DNA from: Riptortus pedestris
Lineage: Eukaryota > Arthropoda > Insecta > Hemiptera > Alydidae
Direction: 5' to 3'
NCBI GenBank assembly: GCA_019009955.1
Contig: CM032228.1
Span: 227,440,501-227,504,500, forward strand
Length of the DNA: 64,000 nucleotides
Shown piece after piece: positions 57,176 to 64,000 of this stretch (its first letter is position 1; each line of letters begins with the position of its first letter). The position numbers were made by a program, and so were the translations under genes. A model generated the notes under the pieces. The model had not been told where the DNA came from, made no database searches, and saw only the letters and a program-made list of their open reading frames with translations.

Positions 57176-58895
57176 ATTGAGATTTGTTTGTCTAAAACTG
57201 CGTGTTTCAATCGTTTATAAGATAAATTCATCTGACATATCAAAAAGTTTTCCCATGTCTAGAAGAATGATAACGTCCATTACGAATTATCATGTGGGAT
57301 ATATGCTTCATTGTCTTTCCATGTCTTAAGAAAATTAGAACCTGTGCTGTTAGTTTAAAGTGTCTTCAGAAAAGGTAGTGGCTCTATCTCTGCTGAAGGC
57401 AACGCTTTAACTCAATCAGTAGCCGTCTTGTGCTGCACCCTGGGGGCGTATCATTGAACTTGAACAACTTCTCTACAGGCGGGTTTCCTAAAAGGTTTCA
57501 AACCACTCATATTTCTCTATAACAGATATTTCTCCAACTCCTTTAAATATTTCTTCCTCAAAGTAAGTAAGATAACACATATTTTTGACCAATGGCATTA
57601 ACATATTTTTAAACTAAATATTTAGAAGTTATTATATTTCTCTCAACAAATTTTTATATTTATTTTTATAGAGTATTCATTTTCATTTTCCAATGGCATT
57701 CGTTGAAAGTCATATTGGAATCTATGATAGCCATGCGAGTACTAATTCACTAGATGATACTAGTAAGTTCGATTCCCGCATGTAATTCCAAAGTAGCATA
57801 AAATATTAGTTAATAATATTTCTTTTCTTTAAATAAACACATTGGAAAATCTTCAGAGGCTAAATTTTTAATGGTTAAATTATTGTATTATGGTTAAGGG
57901 GACGTCAGTGTAGTATTAACTACGACATTCGTAATTTTGGATTAAACAATTAGAAATGAAATACTTCTAAAACCGTACCGAAATGAAATTCGTATTACCT
58001 ATAAGCTGCTATGATTCTTTATTTTGAAAGTATTCCAAAATGTGGAAGGAAAACCCAATCTGGTAAATTACCTATTTCATATTCTTATGGTATCTTATTA
58101 TACGAATTCATCGATTGTATTAAAGGAACAATATTTATAAAATTATACACTATTTATTTTATTTTTGTGTACTCCACAACTAGGCGACATTAAAAGAAAG
58201 AAGTATACCCGTAAACGTATTGAAAAATGAACAGAAAATAAAATAATATTGAGTTAAATGTATTTCGAATTAAATAATTAACCACTTGCGTTTTGAATTA
58301 AACACTTACTTGATAAAATGTTACATTCAAACAAGTTATCCTAGACAAAGTTTTAAATACATTACACACAGAGGCACGCAAACCACTCATCAGTAAGAAT
58401 TGAAGTAATGAGTTGGAGTAAAATTACGTTTTACTTAGAAAGTGTAGTTAAAGTATTTTGTAGTAATCAAGTTTCTAAAAGTACTTAATTCATAGGAGAA
58501 GAGATGAGTGGGCTACCTAACGTTAATAATTCCTTGAAATATTTCGATATATTGCTTGAAATAAAACCAAGTCTTCAGAACGTTTAGCTTACATACAAAA
58601 AGGTTCAGGGACAGAACAATAAAATTTATACTTATTGTATATTGGAATTATTATATAAACCTCAATGCATAAATAAAGGAAAGAATTGAATGAGATTAGT
58701 GTTTGTATTTCAGATCAATATACCAAATAATCACAATAATGTATAATATAGTAACTTTACTTTATATTACTGATAGAATTCACGCTAAATAAATAATACT
58801 CCAATTTTTAAAAATAAATCAGTATAAATAAAGTTTGATTATAAAATGAAAAAGGCGAATTAATAGGATAAAACTATCCCGAATCTACCAACCAG
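57176..58895. other. Unassigned region
   Basis: AT-rich. A string AGTTCGATTCCCGCATGTAATTCC near 57766 resembles the SINE B-box region but the remainder does not match. No gene supported. Confidence 0.4.
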
Positions 58896-58967
58896 TCCTC
58901 GGTAGTATAGTGGTAAGTATCCCCGCCTGTCACGCGGGAGACCGGGGTTCGATTCCCCGCCGGGGAG
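58896..58967 (+). tRNA. tRNA-Asp (anticodon GTC)
   Basis: A 72-nt gene: acceptor TCCTCGG with CCGGGGA (one G-U pair) and discriminator G. The D arm contains AGTATAGTGGTAAGTAT (A box). Anticodon stem CCCGC/GCGGG encloses loop CTGTCAC with anticodon GTC at 58929-58931. T arm CCGGGGTTCGATTCCCCG carries the B box. Terminator is T9 at 58972-58980. No intron. It is close to the usual insect tRNA-Asp; GTGGTAAG in place of the more usual GTGGTTAG in the D loop is a minor variant. Confidence 0.97.
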
Positions 58968-58980
58968 GTAATTTTTTTTT

Positions 58981-59757
58981 CTCAAAACAAAAATGAAATA
59001 GAATCAGTCAAAATTACACTCAAAAAATCGAAAGAATTTTTATTTATGAAATAAAATATTTAATTTTTCAGCAGGATTTAATACCATTTTCAAAAATAAT
59101 TTAAACCACAGTTTGTTCTTTCCGTTTTACTCCGATAAATCAATATTAACATACTTTTGAACATACAAGTGACCTCCCTCTCCAGAAGGTGGCAGTAAAG
59201 AATAAATAGCTCATGTTAACTTAATATATCCATTCCCTTCACTCATATGCAAAACAAGTTTCACTTATTTTAAAGTATTTTCTTAGAACACGAATAAAAT
59301 CTTGAGCGGTCAAAGTCAGAAATACGAAATTTATAAAAGTGAATACCCGCTTTAAGACCACAATCTTCATTCGAATCACAATATGTACTCTCAATTTTCT
59401 CGATAAAAAAATATTTACTATAATGGGTTTTGACGTCAAAATGAACTCCCGCTGCTGGTTGAAAATTCAACTTCTCATTCAAGTGGGACCTTGGAATATT
59501 TGACTCACAAATATAAAATTGCATAGAAATCTTCAGAGCCGTTTATGAGTATTGAGTAACAAACAGTCATACAAAGCTAAAGACGGAAGATGGCATTGTT
59601 TTTAGAATGGACGGAAACAATAACAAATTTTATCCCGCCAACTTTAAATATAGAGTCAGGCAAACCAAGAAGTTTTATTTATATAGAAGATATTCGTGAA
59701 TCCTATTATATAAAAGTTTATGTCGTGCTTAATTTTTGTCAATTATTTGTTAAGAAA

Positions 59758-59759
<2 letters not shown>
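58981..59759. other. Unassigned spacer after the Asp tRNA
   Basis: Short frames on both strands without recognisable domains. Confidence 0.4.

Positions 59760-59846
<87 letters not shown>
59760..59846. repeat. Compound (TC)n(TA)n microsatellite
   Basis: TC repeat about 59760-59793 passes directly into TA repeat about 59793-59846. It lies outside any recognisable HINE-like copy. Flanking frames are shadows. Confidence 0.95.
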
Positions 59847-59849
<3 letters not shown>

Positions 59850-60392
59850 GACCTGGCATGGTTATTTCAGGAGTTAATCCGGAAGATATAAAATTAAAGA
59901 AAATAGAAGGTGTGACCTGGAAATATTGGGCGCTAAATAAAGTAACCAAAGTTCAGCCTCGTGGAAAATCAAAGTGGGATTTTCCTCCCAGAATAAATAG
60001 CCAGTCAAATATAGCTTCATAAAAAAATATCATATACTCCGGTATGCCTGTATGTGGAAGGCTAAAAAAGTTCTTATGAGATCATAAAACTTAGAAATAC
60101 ATTAAAAGTATTGTAATTGTATAATTTTTATTGTAATTGTTTCAAATTTTTATAGCAAACTTTTTAATTTTAATGAATTCTTATTAGCAAATAAATTGTT
60201 GAATATTTAATATTAAAATCAATATCATGTTTTATTATATACATTGTTTGTTCGGGTGAAGAAGGGCTGGAAGAAAATCAAGTCAACCCTTTATAAATTA
60301 ATTGACACACATTTATTCCTGTCATAATTATGTAGAGTTCGAATGAAAAATGGCATAGAAACAAACTAATTAACAAGATATCGCACTACAAT
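59847..60392. other. Unassigned AT-rich spacer
   Basis: No gene or repeat recognised. Confidence 0.4.
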
Positions 60393-60599
60393 TACTATTA
60401 TTTATTAACGTCCATTTTTTTTTGATACTATGGCTATTGGGACGGTTACCACCCTATTCTAGCCAGGGTGGGAGTAAAGATTTCATTTAAAGAGTTTGTC
60501 ACTAATTTAATTTTATTGCCTAAATGTGAATCGAAGTCATCACTCTAGGTTTACCATGTGAGATTAAGGCCAACACCTATAATGGCTAATTTGAGCTCC
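60393..60599 (-). mobile_element. tRNA-derived SINE, nearly full-length
   Basis: TTATTTATTAACGTCC tail, CTAGCCAGGGTGGGAGTAAA, decayed B-box complement GTGAATCGAAGTCATCACTC, and the head complement GGCTAATTTGAGCTCC. Confidence 0.9.
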
Positions 60600-60859
60600 T
60601 TGCTTTAACTATTAAAAATAACTTTCTCTCCCTCAACAATTATTAGAGTTATTAGAATGTTTGTGTTATCGGCTTTCAGTAAACCCCTAATCCTAGTAAT
60701 GCCACATACTATTACGACTATCGTATCACTAAATATCTCATGGCCAAGCGTTAGGTTAAATCAATGTTAATATTTTGTCCTTAATAGCTGAAATCTATGC
60801 ATAATGCACAGGAGACGGGAAATATGACAATTTAGAGGACAGTGAAGACTTACATAAAA

Positions 60860-61019
60860 AATTAATTTTATTATTAATAAATGCCATCAACGGGTATTAA
60901 CCCTAAACACTGGGACGGGTAAATGTCAAAATATTGTGCAAAGGAAAGCCTTGCCAAAAGAATACCATCACCATTCAGCCTCAAATCAATTCCCGGGCGA
61001 AGCTGGGTATCTGAGCTAG
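60860..61019 (+). mobile_element. Canonical Helitron 3' end
   Basis: CCCGGGCGAAGCTGGG (60992-61007) forms a short stem (CCCGG/CTGGG). It is followed by TATCTGAG and the terminal CTAG (61016-61019) next to T, which is the hallmark of Helitron 3' termini. The 5' limit is not determinable; the start given is approximate. No Rep/helicase frame is present, so only the end is preserved. Confidence 0.7.
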
Positions 61020-61031
61020 TATTTATATATA

Positions 61032-61220
61032 AAGCTTAAGGGAAATCAGCTATTAAGATCAAAATCATGGCGTGATTTTCGAAACATTTCTTGAAATGTC
61101 CATCGAACCAGGAGATGACGAAAATGAGGTCCATTCAAAACTATATAAATATATTGTTGCATGAAAGATTGGCAGAGAGAGAGAGCCGCGTGTAATAAAA
61201 CGTAGCAATATATATGTATA

Positions 61221-61273
<53 letters not shown>

Positions 61274-61738
61274 CTCTGTTAACGCTCTAGCGTTCAATTT
61301 TTGTTTAATCGTTACCAAACTCGGTATTAAATTGTTTTATGTAAAAAACAAAAGATGAAGTTCGTTAACGGCTGAAATCGGACGAGTGGAAGGGGGATTC
61401 CGAAATATCTCCATTACTATAAGTCGGATAAAAAAATTGTAAAGAACCAATCTTATTTCAAATGTATTGCTCGATAAATATTGTCATGTACGTTTTTGCT
61501 CAATCTTGATTATTAACCGAGATATTTGCATTTTTCAGGTTTCGATCTTCAGTAAACCCCCACTCTTATTCATGTCACATTGACATTAAGGTGTTATATT
61601 ATGAAGCACATTATTTGAAGCTAAAATACCAAATATTGTTCTCATTGAACTTTTACAATTCGAGATAAATGCAAATATGTGACCCACGTGGGAAATCTGC
61701 TTAGTTTACGCAGCTCCTCCGTGGGACTTTTTTTTTTT
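61032..61738 (-). mobile_element. HINE-like element, nearly full
   Basis: From GCTTAAGGGAAATCAGC (outer bases lost) to CACGTGGGAAATCTGCTTAG and the decayed CAGCTCCTCCGTGGGACTTT. The (TA)n tract is about 61222-61270, and a 50-bp insertion before the tract contains GAGAGAGAGA. Confidence 0.9.
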
Positions 61739-61740
61739 AA

Positions 61741-61815
61741 ATTTGAAGACATTTTTCGAAAATCGTGCCATGATACCATCTCAATACCTGGATCCATTAA
61801 GAGAAATCTGCCAAC
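61741..61815 (+). mobile_element. HINE-like 3' terminus, decayed
   Basis: TTTGAAGACATTTTTCGAAA, then CTCAATACCTGGATCCATTA and AGAGAAATCTGCC. Confidence 0.7.
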
Positions 61816-62239
61816 ACTGTAAGAAGAGACTTCAACTCAAATTCCTCTTAGAACTCCTAGGAAAACTAGACGAGTAGTCGATAGCTGGAATACCAGAGGG
61901 GCAGGAATTGAGGAAGTTCGCTCCTATCGTCGGAATCCCGACCTGCCGCCCATCCTGGAATGTACGACACAAACCGCGCTCAATGAGCTTCAGCAAGTTA
62001 GCTGTCCCAATAGGATGAGAACTTTCACGTGAGGGGGGGTTGAGTGTTTTCCCCCAGCCCCGACAACTTCCGCCATCAAGTTTATCACGAGACGTCACGG
62101 AGGGAAGGTAATTCTCCTGGAGATTGTATCAAAACCTGCGGTCAGGAATATCTCCTACCTATTACAAGGATGACGTATTTGACAGTTAAAACACCACCAT
62201 AAACATCACGAGTCAACATCATAATATCAAGAGATAAAT
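61816..62239. other. GC-richer unassigned block
   Basis: About 280 bp (61830-62110) is clearly GC-richer than its surroundings, with an 88-codon minus-strand frame (61832-62098) and no recognised domain. It may belong to the LINE relic that follows or be a separate insert. Confidence 0.35.
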
Positions 62240-62504
62240 ATGAGCTGTAATAGTAATAGCCTGTATGGCCCCGTTTTTTTACATAATCTTCTACACAATT
62301 ATACACTATCTTTAATGACAAGGACTGATAACCCTATATGCAAATACTGCAACAAACACCTTACTATAAAACACATACTGACAGAGCCAACGAAAAAACC
62401 TTCACATACCCTACGATATGACAGAACTATTAACTGACAGCAGCCAATATATTCCACAAATACTAACATATCTAAAACACTTAAACATTTACAAAAACAT
62501 ATAG
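62240..62504 (+). pseudogene. LINE (Jockey/I-group type) ORF2 C-terminal relic
   Basis: The frame contains SLMTRTDNPICKYCNKHLTIKHIL, a CxxC...H...HIL motif seen after the reverse transcriptase/RNase H region of Jockey- and I-type LINEs, where a typical form is C.yC....tv.HiL..C. The expected last cysteine is replaced by proline (LTEPTK). After a frameshift near 62424 another frame continues with LTDSSQYIPQILTYLKHLNIYKNI and a stop at 62502. This matches the usual ending of these proteins (a D.....l..fLk...lY..i pattern). Only the last 80 or so residues remain; the endonuclease and reverse transcriptase are gone. Non-functional. Confidence 0.7.
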
Positions 62505-62784
62505 TATAAAATAGAATAGGTCTAAAGCATATTTAAAAAGATTTAAAAGGGGTTACTGTTATTATATTCATTTAGACAAAGCACGGATATGAGAAACAAT
62601 CAGATATTTAAGAAACATTTTCCACAATATAAAAATAAAGTACAACAAAGCTAAGTACGTGAAGGAGTAAATATATTATTCTAATTATGCCAATCTCCAT
62701 CGTTGTGGGGCACAAACCAAATAAATAAAATAATCTTTTCAGGCAATCTATTAAATTAATTTTATAGCCCATCAAAATTTTTCC

Positions 62785-63172
62785 AAGGGTGAAGCAGCTA
62801 GAAGGGTTGTACTCTTGACGCGATTTACGAAAATGTCCATCGATCCTAGGTCCCAAACACATTATTTCCAAACTCGATATTTATAATGGGGCTAGTGGGC
62901 AGTTTTAGAACTTAGAGAGGAGAATTACAAAATTCGAAATATCTCAGTTATTATACCCCCTATCGAAGAATTGTATGTAATCAGTCTTATTGCTAATTTA
63001 ATATTCAATAAATATTGTTACACACGTGTTTTATGTTTCATGAATATTAACCGAGGCATTACCATTTTTTTTGCTTTCGGCCATCCGTAAATACCCACTC
63101 CTACTAATGTCATATTAACAATAAGCTGTTATAATATGAAAAGTCTTATTCTTAGCTTAAATACCAAATATT
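62785..63172 (-). mobile_element. HINE-like element, diverged
   Basis: TTGTACTCTTGACGCGATTT, ATGTCCATCGATCCTAGG, AAACTCGATATTTATAAT and CCGAGGCATTACCATTTTT follow the family order in reverse, without a TA tract. The ends are lost. Confidence 0.75.
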
Positions 63173-63203
63173 TTTTTTGTATGGAATTTTATTAATTGCG
63201 ATA

Positions 63204-63427
63204 GGGCTCAGGTTAGCCATGTGAGTTAAAGCGTTGACCTTAATCTCACAAGGTAAACCTAGAGTGGCGAGTTCGATTCTCGCCTGGGCAAAGGAAATTA
63301 TTTAGAGACGAAATTCATTAAATAACATCCTAAGTTCCTCCCTGGCTAGAATAGGGCGGTAACCTGTAGATAACCCGTCCCATTTAGCCTTAGTTGCAAA
63401 AAAGTGGACGTTAATAAATAATAATAA
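63204..63427 (+). mobile_element. tRNA-derived SINE, full-length reference copy
   Basis: 224 bp from GGGCTCAGGTTAGCCATGTG to TTAATAAATAATAATAA. The flanking duplication is TATTAATTGCGATA (63190-63203) and TATTAATTGAGATA (63428-63441), 13 of 14 matching. The head reads GTGAGTTAAAGCGTTGACCTTAA and later GAGTTCGATTCTCGCC (B box), resembling tRNA-Leu in order. The body carries TTATTTAGAGACGAAATTCA and the 3' part GGTAACCTGTAGATAACCCG. Confidence 0.95.
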
Positions 63428-63564
63428 TATTAATTGAGATAAATTCATACACACTTTTGATAACGTCCTCAATTAAAGTTTCACTTTTTGGGCTCTGTTT
63501 ATTTTATGTATATCAGATACATAATTTATATATATTTATTCGTTTCATTCAATTCCTCCCAGGG

Positions 63565-63800
63565 AAGCTAGGAGGTAGAGGAACGAATTAATATGGATGT
63601 ACACAGTAGGGCTGTTTTCCTTCTAAAAAACACCGACTCACCAATAATATCATAAATATCAGCGTTTTTAGCCAAATCTATCGGTGGACGCCATCATTAC
63701 TACCTGATCGTCGAGTGCATTCAGTGAGTGCAACGGCACCATCCTCAAGACTGTCGATAGTTTTACTGAACAGTTTCTTCCAAAGTCCTGTATTAACTTT
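63565..63800 (-). mobile_element. Penelope-like pseudo-LTR relic
   Basis: GCTAGGAGGTAGAGGAACGA at about 63569 matches the left extension of the element at 24744 (GCTGGATGGTAGAGGAACAA). About 110 bp further comes a hammerhead-like core on the minus strand. The spacing is longer than in the 24.8-kb copy. No coding frame is left in the window; the element may continue past the window end. Confidence 0.55.
63710..63751 (-). ncRNA. Decayed hammerhead-like core in Penelope-like relic
   Basis: On the minus strand: GTC, TTGAGGA (first C lost from CUGANGA), a stem II GGTGC/GCAC-type hairpin, a shortened TGAA in place of GAAA, TGCACTC, and GAC, which pairs with the first GTC. Two core bases are changed, so it is probably inactive. 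Confidence 0.4.
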
Positions 63801-64000
63801 TGTACTGAGTGGTCCGATATTCAGGTAAGTTGGTTACACTCAACCTGGGGAAGTTTTTTTTTCCTCGCGGCAAAGTTGTTAACAGGTTTCATAGATACGC
63901 CTGTAGTCTTGAGTAGCCATTTCTACAGAAAGAAGGAATCCACACAGCTTTCAAAATAACAATACGCTCTGACTATCCCTTGCAAAAAACATTGAAAATA

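Noticed and set aside
1..64000. CRISPR arrays, operons, bacterial promoters
   Set aside because: The regular repeats are minisatellites or dispersed elements, and the tRNA genes and SINEs show this is eukaryotic nuclear DNA.

Overview
This 64-kb window is AT-rich, repeat-dense nuclear DNA of an animal, most likely an arthropod and probably an insect. I infer this from four eukaryotic tRNA genes with internal A and B boxes and pol III T-runs, from tRNA-derived SINEs with target-site duplications, and from Penelope-like, hAT, Helitron-like and LINE relics. There are no operons, bacterial gene strings or CRISPR arrays. No intact multi-exon protein gene can be supported. Most of the short open frames are chance frames or lie inside repeats.

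The window is a nested archive of mobile elements. (1) The dominant family, called HINE-like here, has more than 25 full or partial copies on both strands. Its left end is GTCCGTCACGCAGGGGCTGC with AGCAGATTTCCC just inside. Its right end is a TTAAGG-centred hairpin closing GGGAAATCTGCTAAAA. Many copies carry a (TA)n tract at the same internal position. The asymmetric inverted ends, terminal hairpins and lack of target duplication fit a non-autonomous Helentron/Helitron2 derivative. (2) A tRNA-derived SINE of about 220 bp has about 14 copies; two have recognisable target duplications. (3) A Penelope-like element (24744-26790) is a large inverted repeat with 624-bp arms around a truncated GIY-YIG endonuclease frame. 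Each arm carries a hammerhead-ribozyme-like core. Related hammerhead-like relics lie near 2.3 kb and 63.7 kb. (4) There are two non-autonomous hAT-type elements with 8-bp duplications, a hAT transposase C-terminal relic, a LINE C-terminal relic and a canonical Helitron 3' end.

Layout: 0-10 kb is mostly HINE-like copies with little else. 10-12 kb has two weak membrane-protein-like frames on the minus strand. 13-18 kb is largely featureless. 18-27 kb is a complex of split SINEs, a 624-bp tandem unit, a composite repeat present twice, and the Penelope-like element inserted in one of those two copies. 27-38 kb is sparse, with SINEs and one hAT remnant. 38-52 kb is a dense run of nested and head-to-tail HINE-like copies. 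52-59 kb holds a possible DEG/ENaC exon relic and four tRNA genes (Gln-TTG, Gln-CTG, Val-CAC, Asp-GTC). 59-64 kb returns to repeats and relics.

The likely functional genes are the four tRNAs. The most interesting structure is the inverted-repeat Penelope-like element with paired hammerhead cores, together with the HINE-like family. All identities were read by eye; family assignments above the level of repeat are inference.
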